DNA of 32,370 nt from CAZNTZ01 sp964576135 (GCA_964576135.1 CAZNTZ010000008.1:1-32370); one strand, 5' to 3'; positions 1 through 9,130 are shown, counted from the first letter of the stretch. Made by a program: numbers and translations. The notes: generated from the sequence alone by a model not told the origin.

Positions 1-34
1 AGGGTCGGGGGTTCGAGTCCCTCAACATCCACCA
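1..34 (+). tRNA. 3' end of a tRNA (identity not determined)
   Basis: Only the 3' third of a tRNA is inside the window. The T arm is visible: stem 7-11 (GGGGG) pairs with 19-23 (CCCTC, one G-T pair) around the 7-base loop TTCGAGT at 12-18. The acceptor 3' strand AACATCC (24-30), discriminator A31 and an encoded CCA (32-34) follow. The 5' half and anticodon lie outside, so the amino acid cannot be read. The tail loosely resembles alphaproteobacterial tRNA-Val, but that is a guess. Confidence 0.88.
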
Positions 35-42
35 AAATAAAA

Positions 43-70
43 ACCGCCATTTTGGCGGTATTTTTATTTT
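43..70. terminator. Bidirectional intrinsic terminator
   Basis: A 7-bp hairpin has arms 43-49 (ACCGCCA) and 53-59 (TGGCGGT) with a 3-base loop. On the + strand it is followed by a T-rich run (61-70) and ends the tRNA transcript. On the - strand the A-rich flank at 35-42 gives the T run, so it can also end the rlmN operon. The rlmN stop codon lies inside the + strand T run. Confidence 0.85.
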
Positions 71-1107
71 CCGAGGCGCAATTGTCCACATGCTGATCCG
101 ATGTCGCCACCGCGTTCTTTACGAATACGTGTATGAATTCCATTTTTTATCAGTGCGTCTTGGAATTTATGAATAACGTTACCACTTGGTGATTGCCAAT
201 CGCGTTCTGATACTGCATTCCATGGAATTAAATTAACCATTACCAATTTACCCTTTAACAATGCGGATAATTCATTTGCATTTTCAATACTGTCATTAAA
301 ACCACCCAATAATATATATTCAATCATCAATTGGCGATTATGTTTCGTGCTTTGTTCAAATGCAGCATCCAAAACATCGTTTATATTATACATCTGATTT
401 ACAGGCATAATTTTTCCGCGTAAATCATCATTTGGTGCGTGCAGAGAAATTGCTAAATTTATTGGTCGTCCCCATTCTGTAAGTGTTTTTATACCCGGTA
501 AAATACCGCATGTCGAAACAGTTATTTTCCGCCAAGAAATTTCTAAATCATGATTTGCCCGTTCTAAAAAGCCAAGTAAATTTTCAGTGTTCTGTAATGG
601 TTCGCCAGTGCCCATAACAACAATATGTGTTGTCATTTGCGGATTATTCGTTACAAACAGTTCCCAATTTGCGATTAAAACCTGGGCAAACATTTCATTT
701 GCTGTCAAATTTCGGTTCAGTCCAAGCAGAGTGCTGGCGCAGAATTTACAGCCCATTGCACACCCAGCCTGGGAAGATACACAAACTGAATTTCCATAAG
801 TTGTGCGCATTAAAACAGTTTCTATTTTCTGACCATCCGTCATTTCGACCAAGAATTTTGTTGTCTGATTATCTGATGATTCAAGTTTTTGAACAACCAT
901 GGCCGGCAAAGTTATAGCAGATTCAGATAATTTGTTACGCAAAGTTTCAGGTAAATTTTTCATAACTGAAAAATCTGGTGCGCCACGATTCAGCCATTCG
1001 CGAATTTGTTTTACACGAAATTTTGGTTCGCCAAGGCCAAGAACGAATTGTTCAAGCTCTGCATCTGTAAAATTGAATAAAATCGGTTTATTTATATCTT
1101 GCATCAT
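64..1107 (-). CDS. rlmN: Dual-specificity 23S rRNA/tRNA adenine-C2 methyltransferase RlmN
   Basis: Radical-SAM enzyme that methylates C2 of A2503 in 23S rRNA and A37 of some tRNAs in the cytoplasm. The 347-residue length is normal for the family. The radical-SAM cluster motif C-x3-C-x2-C is at C116, C120 and C123. The two mechanistic cysteines of the RlmN ping-pong reaction are present at C109 (in VCVSSQ) and C340 (in GSACGQ). The SAM-binding GTGEPL motif is in the middle of the protein. It is the last gene of the lptF-lptD-surA-like-rlmN operon; its start overlaps the end of the SurA-like gene by 20 bp, so translation is probably coupled. It starts at tandem ATG codons (1107 and 1104). RlmN is not a usual partner of LPS-transport genes, so the grouping may only reflect compaction. 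Confidence 0.96.
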   Translation of the reverse strand: MMQDINKPILFNFTDAELEQFVLGLGEPKFRVKQIREWLNRGAPDFSVMKNLPETLRNKLSESAITLPAMVVQKLESSDNQTTKFLVEMTDGQKIETVLMRTTYGNSVCVSSQAGCAMGCKFCASTLLGLNRNLTANEMFAQVLIANWELFVTNNPQMTTHIVVMGTGEPLQNTENLLGFLERANHDLEISWRKITVSTCGILPGIKTLTEWGRPINLAISLHAPNDDLRGKIMPVNQMYNINDVLDAAFEQSTKHNRQLMIEYILLGGFNDSIENANELSALLKGKLVMVNLIPWNAVSERDWQSPSGNVIHKFQDALIKNGIHTRIRKERGGDIGSACGQLRLGK

Positions 1108-1927
1108 TTATCACAATAACTGCTTTGCGGCGCAGTTGTTTTAATTGTTGTTCACCAGTGAATATCGCTTTTTTATACATTGCGTTTTGTTTAATTATGT
1201 CGTCAAGTTTGCCATATTCTTTGTTTTTTGTTTTGCTGCATACCAGCAATACTGAATTATCAACCCTGTTTGACCATTGCATTATCGGTAAACCTGCAAT
1301 GCGCTTTCTGACTGATTCGTCAAGTTCGTATTCCACAGCGGTTATTTTTTGTGGTTCTCCACCCATGTTTTTAGCCATTTGCATTGCATCATCACAGCTT
1401 TTTGGTTTAGTTAATTTATCAGCGATCGATTTTGGAATATCAACCAAACGAACCATGGTTATATTCACTGGCAATCCATGTGTACGTTCAAGTTCTGCAA
1501 GTTCTGCATCAATTTCTGATTGGTCTACATCAACCATTGGTAATATTGTACGACCAATAATCATTTGCCAAGCAATGTCTGCGCGAACTGCAAAATTCAT
1601 CATTGCACGGGTTGTAGAATCAATACCATCAATATTTAAACCATTATCCTGCATATGTTTTATTTGTTTTTTTACTTCGGCATCACTGGGTGTCATTTTG
1701 AATTGTTCTGCATAAGATAGTTTTACATAATCGTTAATTATATTGTTCAAAGCTTGCTTGCGATTATCAGTTGTTTTTTTACCTTGTAAAATCATAAGTT
1801 TTACACGTGCAGTTATATCAGAATCTGTGATTGGGTTTTGGTTCGCGGTTGCAACCACAGACGCGGCATGCCCAGAAAAAGACCATAAACCTAAAATTAC
1901 AGATAAAATTATTGTAAATTTTTTCAT
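1088..1927 (-). CDS. SurA-like periplasmic chaperone with degenerate PPIase domain
   Basis: A 279-residue exported protein with signal peptide MKKFTIILSVILGLWSFSGHA and probable cleavage after HA. The N-terminal 120 residues follow the SurA/trigger-factor-like fold pattern: a short segment resembling 'VATANQNPITDSDI' that begins SurA-N domains, then helices. A region from about residue 140 to 245 resembles a parvulin domain in layout, but I cannot find a convincing catalytic parvulin motif. SurA escorts unfolded outer-membrane proteins to the BAM complex. The gene directly follows lptD, as surA follows lptD in many proteobacteria, which supports the call. E. coli SurA has about 430 residues and two parvulin domains; this version is much shorter. 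It is certainly exported, and SurA-like is likely; enzymatic activity is doubtful. Confidence 0.75.
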   Translation of the reverse strand: MKKFTIILSVILGLWSFSGHAASVVATANQNPITDSDITARVKLMILQGKKTTDNRKQALNNIINDYVKLSYAEQFKMTPSDAEVKKQIKHMQDNGLNIDGIDSTTRAMMNFAVRADIAWQMIIGRTILPMVDVDQSEIDAELAELERTHGLPVNITMVRLVDIPKSIADKLTKPKSCDDAMQMAKNMGGEPQKITAVEYELDESVRKRIAGLPIMQWSNRVDNSVLLVCSKTKNKEYGKLDDIIKQNAMYKKAIFTGEQQLKQLRRKAVIVINDARYK

Positions 1928-1930
1928 TTA

Positions 1931-3964
1931 TTATTCCTCTGATTTGTTATGTTGGTCACCATTTAATTTCATAGAAAATTGGAATTTTATAGATGTGCTT
2001 GATATTTGTTCTTCAAATCTTTGTGCGCCGTTACGTGCGTATTCAATTGATGTTATATAACATGGGTGATCGTAATAAAGTCCTGCACTTTGTTTTTGTA
2101 CACGTTGATCAATTATATTATATGTTGTATTAGCGCGAAAAGATAAACGTGAAGTCAAATATACACCAAAACCACCAACAGCTTCTTGGTTTGTTCTTTC
2201 TAATGTTTTTGCATCCAAAAACTGTGTCGCATAGATGTAACCCAAATCAATATAATTTCGTGTTCCAAAACGCGCAATTGTTTCCAAATGACGTAATGTA
2301 AAATCGTTTTCAGCAAAACGAAATCTGTTTGTTAAATTTACCCATTTGCCGGTATCAAATGAAATGCGTCCAACCCAATCTGATGCCCCACTGTGAAATC
2401 CAGAGTTTGGATCTGTGTCAACGCGTTCTGTTAAATCGTATGATTGTCCAAGAAAGACTTCGCTTGAAATACCACCGTTACTAAATACTGACCAATCTGC
2501 ACCATAATCAAGATAATTTCCGTTTTCCCAAACATCATAACCTGATAAACGATTGTTTGAAAATAGCACAGCGTCTGACATTAAAGCACCACTTGAATCA
2601 TTAGTGTTTGCAAAAGCAGGTGTGTTTTGATGATCAAGCAAAGCAAGTCTTGCACGTGGTGCGATTACATTAGACCAATTTTCCCCAGTTTTAACAAAAG
2701 GCATTTGCCAATCAAGGTATCCAGATGGTAATACACGTGTTTTAACACCTGAATAATCGGAAGGTCCATCAATCATTGCAGTATTGGTAAAATTATATAT
2801 ATCATAACGACCAGATAAATTGGCTGTAACTTTGTTATATCCTATAATCCATGGCGATGTAATTTCAACTTCGCCAATTGCACGTTGAGCAGATGTTCCA
2901 TTGTCACTGTTTAATATACTTTGCACATCACCCATTATAGATAAATATGTTTTCGCAAACAGTGGATCGGTTTGATATATACTGTGAATTTGCGGTAAAA
3001 TATTTCCAGAAGGTTTAGTTTGATTTTGACGATATGAACGTAATTCTTGGAATATAATGGCGTCAGAGGTTACATAACCATTTGATGCAAAAAATTCTAA
3101 CTTTGCACCAGATTCCAAATATGGCTGGTCGTCATAAAATCGATATTTTTGCAGATACGTTTTATCAGATGCACGTTGAATAAATAAACTTAATCGCCAT
3201 TGTTCACCAAGTTCAATTAAGTCATTATTAAATACATGCCAACGGTCAAGTTCTGCTTTGTTATGTGTATATGACCCAGTTGTGCGAAATGATGAATGTT
3301 CAGCGTTGAGTCTGTGTTCTAATTGAAACAAAGGGTTTTCTTTGGTCAAATAAGAAGTTGTCAGTGTCAAATCATGTGTGTCAGAAATTGAAATATAAAG
3401 TGGGATATTTATCTGGGTACCCATCGAATTTGTAGAATTAAAGTACGGAGGTAATAAACCAGTTTTATAATGTAGTCTTGGGTCTGGATATTCCATAAAT
3501 GGTGACCAAAATATAGGGATCCCATAAAGCCAAACGACTGGGTTTGTAAAATCAAATGTCATATCGTCTTCGCTGTGGACGACTTTGGAGGCAGAAACTT
3601 CCCAAGCGTTTGTATCTGAATCACAATCATCGCAGGCGGTATATACTGCATGACGTGCAACAGTTAGTTCACCATCTTTTACTACATTGTCCGCGCTGAG
3701 TCGTAAATGATTGCCAAGTTTAGCATCAACATTTTGACCGCCCATTTCCTGCATTTGATTTGAAAAATGAGAATCCTGCAAAGTAATTCTTTGCCCAGCG
3801 GTATTCGTTATTTCTGCATTACCAACTGTGCTGACAGATTTAGTTTTAGAATTATATTCAATTTTGTCTGCAACAATAGTTTTTGGGGAATCTGAATCAA
3901 TCAGCGCAAATGCGTTACTGCAAAAAGATGAGAACAATACAAGAGCCAGCGCAGATTTTTTCAT
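1931..3964 (-). CDS. lptD: LPS-assembly outer-membrane protein LptD
   Basis: LptD is the outer-membrane barrel that inserts lipopolysaccharide into the outer leaflet, together with LptE. The chosen ATG (3964) gives a clear signal peptide, MKKSALALVLFSSFCSNAFA, and 677 residues; the open frame extends 20 codons further but only into the end of lptF. The N-terminal 100 or so residues after the signal form the OstA/LptA-like beta-jellyroll domain (IVADKIEYNSKTKSVSTVGN). A long barrel region follows, with alternating aromatic and polar residues. A cysteine pair near residue 110 (ACDDCD) suggests a disulphide. The start is one base from the lptF stop (TAACATG), so the two are translationally coupled. 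Order lptF-lptD-surA matches the conserved envelope cluster. Confidence 0.93.
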   Translation of the reverse strand: MKKSALALVLFSSFCSNAFALIDSDSPKTIVADKIEYNSKTKSVSTVGNAEITNTAGQRITLQDSHFSNQMQEMGGQNVDAKLGNHLRLSADNVVKDGELTVARHAVYTACDDCDSDTNAWEVSASKVVHSEDDMTFDFTNPVVWLYGIPIFWSPFMEYPDPRLHYKTGLLPPYFNSTNSMGTQINIPLYISISDTHDLTLTTSYLTKENPLFQLEHRLNAEHSSFRTTGSYTHNKAELDRWHVFNNDLIELGEQWRLSLFIQRASDKTYLQKYRFYDDQPYLESGAKLEFFASNGYVTSDAIIFQELRSYRQNQTKPSGNILPQIHSIYQTDPLFAKTYLSIMGDVQSILNSDNGTSAQRAIGEVEITSPWIIGYNKVTANLSGRYDIYNFTNTAMIDGPSDYSGVKTRVLPSGYLDWQMPFVKTGENWSNVIAPRARLALLDHQNTPAFANTNDSSGALMSDAVLFSNNRLSGYDVWENGNYLDYGADWSVFSNGGISSEVFLGQSYDLTERVDTDPNSGFHSGASDWVGRISFDTGKWVNLTNRFRFAENDFTLRHLETIARFGTRNYIDLGYIYATQFLDAKTLERTNQEAVGGFGVYLTSRLSFRANTTYNIIDQRVQKQSAGLYYDHPCYITSIEYARNGAQRFEEQISSTSIKFQFSMKLNGDQHNKSEE

Positions 3965-3965
3965 G

Positions 3966-5030
3966 TTATTTCTTTGGCAAAGAATAAAACAACGAAGCAA
4001 TAATAACAATTTGCAAAATTCCAATCATTACAATTTGCCATAAATTTGTAACCAAATTTGTTGTTGTCATAAATATTGACATAGTAGCAACCATTCCTGC
4101 AACAGCTAATATAGGTGCCATAGATGCACGGCGGCGAAGCAACGGCATTTTTAACATAATCGAAACACAAATCAATGCTAATATTATATTCATCATTGGT
4201 CCAAGTGTACGGGTTGCAACTTCTGTCATTACAAGTTTAGAATGAGATCGTTTAATATGTTTAGGGTTCATAGCAAGTGTTAATAATTCAGATGTTGGAA
4301 TACGTCGCACCTTGAAACTGTAAACATTATTCGTATCACCCAAATTCATATCCATATCAAATGAATTAAATGTTCCGATTGTAACAGAGTTGCCTTTCAT
4401 TTGCAGACTGCCATTTTCCATAACTACGGAAAGTCCCCGAGAAGTATTTACCAGCTTACCCTTTTCAGCCAAGACAGCCATTTGGTTTTTCTTGTCGCGT
4501 TTGTCATAAACCATGAGCTGGGAAAGATCGTGTCCAGAAACCCGATTGACATAAATTACAAGGCCTTCTGATAATTGTGTAAATGCAGACTCTTGTAATT
4601 TCAAATGTGCGAGTCCGTAACGCATTTCCCATTGAGTGTCGTAAAAGTTAGATTGGGTAATTGGAACAATCCATAAATTAAGCCCGTAATGTAAAATCGC
4701 CAAAACAACGGCCAATCTGAGAACTGGTTTTGCAATACGTCTTGGTGAAACACCAGTTGCAACCATTATGGTAAGTTCGTTATCAGCAATCATTTTGTTA
4801 TAAACAAACATTGCCGCAATAAAGATAACAAATGGCATTATTATTGATATGATAAACGGGAGCATAAATGAGCTGAGTCCGATAAAACCAGCGATTCCAA
4901 TACCATGGTTTAAAATAAATTTTAACATTGTTAAAATTTGTAACATCCATGCGAGTCCAGTCAGTACCAATAGTAACATGATAAATGCAATGCTGAGCTG
5001 GCGATAAAGATATTTTCTTAAAATTTTCAT
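3966..5030 (-). CDS. lptF: LPS export ABC transporter permease LptF
   Basis: Inner-membrane permease of the LptB2FG machine that extracts LPS and passes it to LptC. The 354-residue protein has the family layout: three N-terminal membrane segments (about 15-35, 50-75, 95-120), a periplasmic beta-jellyroll domain, and three C-terminal segments. The cytoplasmic loop ELTIMVATGVSP matches the LptF coupling-helix region, as do residues around LVIYVNRVSG in the jellyroll. Start: the open frame runs 50 codons further upstream, but a perfect promoter (-35 at 5061-5066, -10 at 5038-5043) lies within that extension, so the ATG at 5030 must be used. It is first in the operon, and its partner lptG is not beside it. 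Confidence 0.9.
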   Translation of the reverse strand: MKILRKYLYRQLSIAFIMLLLVLTGLAWMLQILTMLKFILNHGIGIAGFIGLSSFMLPFIISIIMPFVIFIAAMFVYNKMIADNELTIMVATGVSPRRIAKPVLRLAVVLAILHYGLNLWIVPITQSNFYDTQWEMRYGLAHLKLQESAFTQLSEGLVIYVNRVSGHDLSQLMVYDKRDKKNQMAVLAEKGKLVNTSRGLSVVMENGSLQMKGNSVTIGTFNSFDMDMNLGDTNNVYSFKVRRIPTSELLTLAMNPKHIKRSHSKLVMTEVATRTLGPMMNIILALICVSIMLKMPLLRRRASMAPILAVAGMVATMSIFMTTTNLVTNLWQIVMIGILQIVIIASLFYSLPKK

Positions 5031-5037
5031 ATCGCGC

Positions 5038-5066
5038 AGTATAGACCAGATTTTATTAAATGGCAA
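5038..5066 (-). promoter_or_regulatory. lptF operon promoter (predicts a leaderless mRNA)
   Basis: On the - strand there is TTGCCA (5061-5066), a 17-bp spacer and TATACT (5038-5043). Only 7 bases separate the -10 box from the lptF ATG at 5030, so transcription should start at or next to the A of the start codon. No Shine-Dalgarno is present. Confidence 0.8.
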
Positions 5067-5088
5067 GGGGTTGGAGTGCTCTTTTTTC

Positions 5089-5117
5089 TTGCAATTAACC
5101 GATTCGGATATTAAAAT
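5089..5117 (+). promoter_or_regulatory. nusA-infB promoter
   Basis: TTGCAA (5089-5094), 17-bp spacer, TAAAAT (5112-5117); predicted start near 5124, giving a leader of about 65 bases. The -10 box overlaps the right arm of a perfect 7-bp inverted repeat, ACCGATT (5098-5104) / AATCGGT (5115-5121), which could be an operator. It lies back to back with the lptF promoter. Confidence 0.75.
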
Positions 5118-5146
5118 CGGTGTGTTCTTAAATAAAGTTTTTAAGG

Positions 5147-5166
5147 GCGGGGTTGAAAAACCCCGC
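5147..5166 (+). promoter_or_regulatory. nusA 5' leader hairpin with GAAA tetraloop
   Basis: Arms GCGGGGTT (5147-5154) and AACCCCGC (5159-5166) form a perfect 8-bp stem closed by a GAAA tetraloop, ending 12 bases before the Shine-Dalgarno AAGGAG (5179-5184). The following TCTTT is a poor T run, so it looks more like a leader structure than an intrinsic terminator. Control of nusA-infB through it is inferred. Confidence 0.65.
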
Positions 5167-5190
5167 TCTTTCAATAGCAAGGAGTAAAAG

Positions 5191-6732
5191 ATGTCATTTG
5201 ATTCAATGCCGCGTCAGGATTTATTGTTGGCGATTGAAAGTTTGTCTCAGGAAAAGCAGATTGAACGCGATATAGTTTTTGAATCGCTTGAGGCTGCAAT
5301 TGCAAAGATTGCTAAACAAAAATATGGCGAAGAATGGAATATTGTTGCCAATATAGATCGTAAAAATGGCGCAATTCACGTTTCGCGTGAATTTACCGTT
5401 ATTGATCCGTCCGAAGTTGGTGATGAAGATTATAATGCTGCGCAAATGCTGACACCAGAACAGGCAAAAAAATATGCCAAAGATCCGAAAGTTTTCGACA
5501 TTGTTTCAGATCAATTGCCAGAACCAGAATTTGGTCGCCAAGCGTTTCAAACTGCTCGCCAGATAATGATTGCACGTGTTCGTGATGCTGAAAAAGGTAA
5601 ACAATTTGAAGAATTCAAAGATAATATCGGCGATATTGTAAATGGAATTGTTAAACGTATAGAATTTGGTAATGCATTTATTGATATAAATGGCAAAGCC
5701 GAAGGTTATATCAAAGGTACAGAATTGATTCCAGGTGAAAAATTGCAACCTGGTGACCGTGTTCGTGCACTTATTTTAGATGTTGAACGTTCAAATACTG
5801 GACCACAGATTTATTTGACCAGAACACATCCGCTGTTTATGGAAAAACTGTTTAACCAAGAAGTACCAGAAATTTACGAAGGTGTCATTAAAATCAAATC
5901 TGTTGCGCGCGCACCAGGCAGCCATGCCAAAATCGCTGTGCAATCTGATGATCCATCAATTGATGCAGTTGGAATGACTGTCGGTATCAAAGGAACACGT
6001 ATTCAGCCAGTTATCAATGAATGTCATGGTGAAAAAATTGATGTTGTTTTGTATTCCGAAGATCCGGCAGCGTACATAGTAAACGCAATTGCACCAGCAA
6101 AGGTTGCAAAAATTATTGTTGACGAAGATACACACACTGCGGCGGTCGTTGTTAATGAAGATCAGCAATCACTTGCAATTGGTCGTCGTGGTCAAAACGT
6201 TCGTTTGGCATCGCAACTGACTGGTTGGAATATTGACATTATGAACGAAGCCGAAGAAAAAGAACGTCGTGAACGTGAATATCGTGAAAAAACAGAATTA
6301 TTCACCAAAGGTTTGGATGTTGACGAAACAATTGCACAACTTCTTATAACCGAAGGTTTCCGTACAATAGAAGAAATAGCATATATTGATGTTTCAGAAT
6401 TATCAGGAATCCAAGGTTTTGATGCCGATCTTGCCAGTGAATTACAAACACGTGCAAGTGCATATCTTACAAAATTAGAAAAAGATTATTTGGATGGTGG
6501 ACATGCGCTGGGTATGGATGATTCACTGTTAAATATTGATTTTATCAAGCGTCCAATTATTATGAAGCTTGGTGAAAACGGTGTAAAATCTTTGGAAGAT
6601 TTGGCTGATCTTGCAACTGACGAATTAGTCGAAATACTGGGTGAAGACACTATGTCTGAACGCCTGGCAGCACGTGTTATTATGAAAGCGCGTGAATTGG
6701 CTTATGATATTAAACCAGACGAGGAAAACTGA
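5191..6732 (+). CDS. nusA: Transcription termination/antitermination factor NusA
   Basis: RNA-polymerase-binding factor that modulates pausing, termination and rRNA antitermination. The domains are in the standard order: N-terminal RNAP-binding domain (1-130), S1 domain (about 140-210), KH1 with GIKGTR at 265-270, KH2 with GRRGQN at 331-336, then two acidic helix-hairpin-helix repeats (about 370-430 and 445-510), as is typical of proteobacterial NusA. Length is 513 residues, and a strong Shine-Dalgarno AAGGAG sits 6 bases before the ATG. It is followed 32 bases later by infB. The usual upstream rimP and the small ylxR gene between nusA and infB are both missing here. Confidence 0.97.
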   Translation: MSFDSMPRQDLLLAIESLSQEKQIERDIVFESLEAAIAKIAKQKYGEEWNIVANIDRKNGAIHVSREFTVIDPSEVGDEDYNAAQMLTPEQAKKYAKDPKVFDIVSDQLPEPEFGRQAFQTARQIMIARVRDAEKGKQFEEFKDNIGDIVNGIVKRIEFGNAFIDINGKAEGYIKGTELIPGEKLQPGDRVRALILDVERSNTGPQIYLTRTHPLFMEKLFNQEVPEIYEGVIKIKSVARAPGSHAKIAVQSDDPSIDAVGMTVGIKGTRIQPVINECHGEKIDVVLYSEDPAAYIVNAIAPAKVAKIIVDEDTHTAAVVVNEDQQSLAIGRRGQNVRLASQLTGWNIDIMNEAEEKERREREYREKTELFTKGLDVDETIAQLLITEGFRTIEEIAYIDVSELSGIQGFDADLASELQTRASAYLTKLEKDYLDGGHALGMDDSLLNIDFIKRPIIMKLGENGVKSLEDLADLATDELVEILGEDTMSERLAARVIMKARELAYDIKPDEEN

Positions 6733-6764
6733 TAATATAACTTATCAAGTTTAAAGGTGTATTT

Positions 6765-9128
6765 ATGGCAACTCTTACTTTGAAAAAATCTGTTGATACA
6801 GATGCTGTGCAATCCAAAAAAGGTGACATGGTTTTTGTAGAGCGCAGACGTCGTGTCGCACTGCCTGGACAGCAAGAACTTCGCGAGGAGGTAAAGCGTC
6901 CAGATACACCAAGAACTGCTGCGGATGAAAAATTACGCGCCGTACTTGAGGCTGCACGCGCACGTGAAGAAGAATATCGTAAACGTCAAGCCGAGGAAGA
7001 ATCAGCACGTGCAATGCGTGAATCAGAAATTGCGCGCGAAGCTGAAGAATACGAAGCAGTAAAAGAAAAACTTTCAGCCAAAGAAACTGAAAAAACAGAC
7101 AAAGAAGAAACGAATAATGTTAATCGTGGTGCTGTTTCATCTGTTGTTCGTGCCCCAAGTGTATTTCGCGAAGAAGAAGATACAAAACGTATTGGTAAAA
7201 ATAAAAAGTCCAAGAATAAAGATTTTTCACAGGGTAAAATTTCAATTCATGACATTGTAATCGGCGGTGATAACGAAGAAATAGAATTGCGTGTAGAACA
7301 ACGCAGACGTTCAGAGGCTTCGCTTAAACGTTTTCGTGACAAAGCACGTCAAATGTTTAAGCCAACAGAAAAAGTAGCACGCGAAGTTATTTTGTCGGAT
7401 AATATTATTGTAAAAGATTTAGCTTCTGCTTTGACTGAAAAAGTCGGGGTAGTTATAAAAAAGCTTATGGAAATGGGAATGATGGCATCACAAAATCAAT
7501 TGATTGATGCCGATACTGCAGAATTAATTGCTACAGAATTTGGTGCAAAAGTTAAACGTGTTGTTCAAATTCCTTATCAAGACTTATTAGATATATCTCC
7601 AAATCCAGAAAATTTGAAACCACGCGCCCCCGTAGTCACAGTTGTTGGTCACGTTGATCACGGTAAAACATCTTTGCTGGATGCTTTTCGTGATGCGAAT
7701 GTTGTTGCAGGCGAAGCAGGTGGAATTACACAACATATTGCCGCATACGAGGTTAAATCAAAATCTGGAAAAATGATAACTTTCTTGGATACACCGGGTC
7801 ATGAAACATTTTCTGCGATGCGTGCACGTGGTGCACAAATGGCAGACATAGTTGTCTTGGTTGTTGCCGCAAATGATTCAATAATGCCACAAACCGTTGA
7901 GGCGTTAAACCACATTCGTGCCGCCAAAGTTCCATTTATTATTGCAATAAATAAAGTTGATTTGCCAGATGCAAATCCACAAAAAGTTAAAACAGATTTG
8001 CTGCAATACGAAGTCCAAGTCGAAGAAATGGGTGGTGATGTTCAAGCAGTTGAAATATCAGCACTTAAAAAGACAGGTTTAGATAAATTAGAAGATGCGA
8101 TTTTAGTTCAGGCAGAAATGCTAGATCTGAAAGCAGACCCAGATATGTCTGCAATCGCTTCTGTTGTCGAAGCAAAGATAGAGAAAGGTCTTGGCGCAAC
8201 AGCAACAATTATTATGCGTGGCGGAACACTTAAAATTGGCGACGTATTTGTTGTTGGTGAAACATATGGTCGTGTGCGTGGTTTGGTAAATTCCGCTGGT
8301 TCTAGAATGAAGGAAGTTTTGCCTGGTCAACCTGCAATCTTGCTTGGTCTGGAATCTGTTCCAATGGCTGGGGATGAATTGCGCGGGTTAGAGAACGAAG
8401 CCCAAGCACGTGAAGTTGCCGCATACAGAGCAAATAAAAATAAAGAACAATTAAATATTGTAAAACGTTCAAGCCTTGAAGAATTGTTTGCAAAACGTGA
8501 TGAAACAAAAAAACTTGTTTTACCAGTTATTTTGCGCGCCGATGTTCAAGGTTCTGTCGAAGCAATCAAAGATATGATCAAAGTAATTGGTTCTGACAAG
8601 GCAGGTGTTGAATTACAATCCTCTGGTGTTGGTCAAATTACCGAAGGTGATGTGCGTTTGGCATTAGCGTCAGGTGGTATTATAATTGCGTTTAACGTTC
8701 GTGCAGATGCTGCGGTGCGTGAATTGGCCAGATCTTTGGGTGTTGATATTCGATATCATTCAATTGTTTATCGCATTACAGACGAATTGAAAGAAATACT
8801 TTCTGGAAAATTGGCCCCGACACGTCGTGAAAACTTTATTGGTTACGCAGATGTTATCGCATTGTTCAGTGTTGGCAAAGGTACAAAAGTTGCAGGATGT
8901 CGTACAACCGAAGGTGTTATCAAAAAAGAAGCTTTTGTTCGCTTGTTGCGTGATAACGTTGTGGTTTATGACGGAAAAATTGGTATGCTTAAACGTGAAA
9001 AGAACGAAGTCAAAGAAATATCAGGTGCTGGTATCGAATTCGGAATGAGTTTTGATAAATATAATGATTTGAAAGAAGGCGACCGCGTCGAATGCTACGA
9101 AGTTGAAAATGTCAAAGCGACCTTATAA
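6765..9128 (+). CDS. infB: Translation initiation factor IF-2
   Basis: GTPase that brings fMet-tRNA to the 30S subunit and promotes subunit joining. The protein has 787 residues: a charged, Glu/Arg-rich coiled N-terminal region (1-150), the IF2-N domain (about 205-260), then the G domain with G1 GHVDHGKT (295-302), G3 DTPGH (342-346) and G4 NKVD (396-399), followed by domains II, III and IV (C-terminal fMet-tRNA binding). Shine-Dalgarno AAAGGTG precedes the ATG. Co-transcribed with nusA and ended by a strong terminator; rbfA and truB, which often follow infB, are absent. The N-terminal region is shorter than in many alphaproteobacteria. Confidence 0.97.
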   Translation: MATLTLKKSVDTDAVQSKKGDMVFVERRRRVALPGQQELREEVKRPDTPRTAADEKLRAVLEAARAREEEYRKRQAEEESARAMRESEIAREAEEYEAVKEKLSAKETEKTDKEETNNVNRGAVSSVVRAPSVFREEEDTKRIGKNKKSKNKDFSQGKISIHDIVIGGDNEEIELRVEQRRRSEASLKRFRDKARQMFKPTEKVAREVILSDNIIVKDLASALTEKVGVVIKKLMEMGMMASQNQLIDADTAELIATEFGAKVKRVVQIPYQDLLDISPNPENLKPRAPVVTVVGHVDHGKTSLLDAFRDANVVAGEAGGITQHIAAYEVKSKSGKMITFLDTPGHETFSAMRARGAQMADIVVLVVAANDSIMPQTVEALNHIRAAKVPFIIAINKVDLPDANPQKVKTDLLQYEVQVEEMGGDVQAVEISALKKTGLDKLEDAILVQAEMLDLKADPDMSAIASVVEAKIEKGLGATATIIMRGGTLKIGDVFVVGETYGRVRGLVNSAGSRMKEVLPGQPAILLGLESVPMAGDELRGLENEAQAREVAAYRANKNKEQLNIVKRSSLEELFAKRDETKKLVLPVILRADVQGSVEAIKDMIKVIGSDKAGVELQSSGVGQITEGDVRLALASGGIIIAFNVRADAAVRELARSLGVDIRYHSIVYRITDELKEILSGKLAPTRRENFIGYADVIALFSVGKGTKVAGCRTTEGVIKKEAFVRLLRDNVVVYDGKIGMLKREKNEVKEISGAGIEFGMSFDKYNDLKEGDRVECYEVENVKATL

Positions 9129-9130
9129 AA

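Noticed and set aside
1125..1715. 196-codon open frame on the + strand
   Set aside because: It lies wholly antisense to the SurA-like gene, has no Shine-Dalgarno or promoter, and its translation is low-complexity Ser/Ile-rich as expected of a shadow frame.
5147..5170. Intrinsic terminator upstream of nusA
   Set aside because: The stem is strong but is followed only by TCTTT, and it lies downstream of the nusA promoter and just before its Shine-Dalgarno, so a leader structure is more likely.
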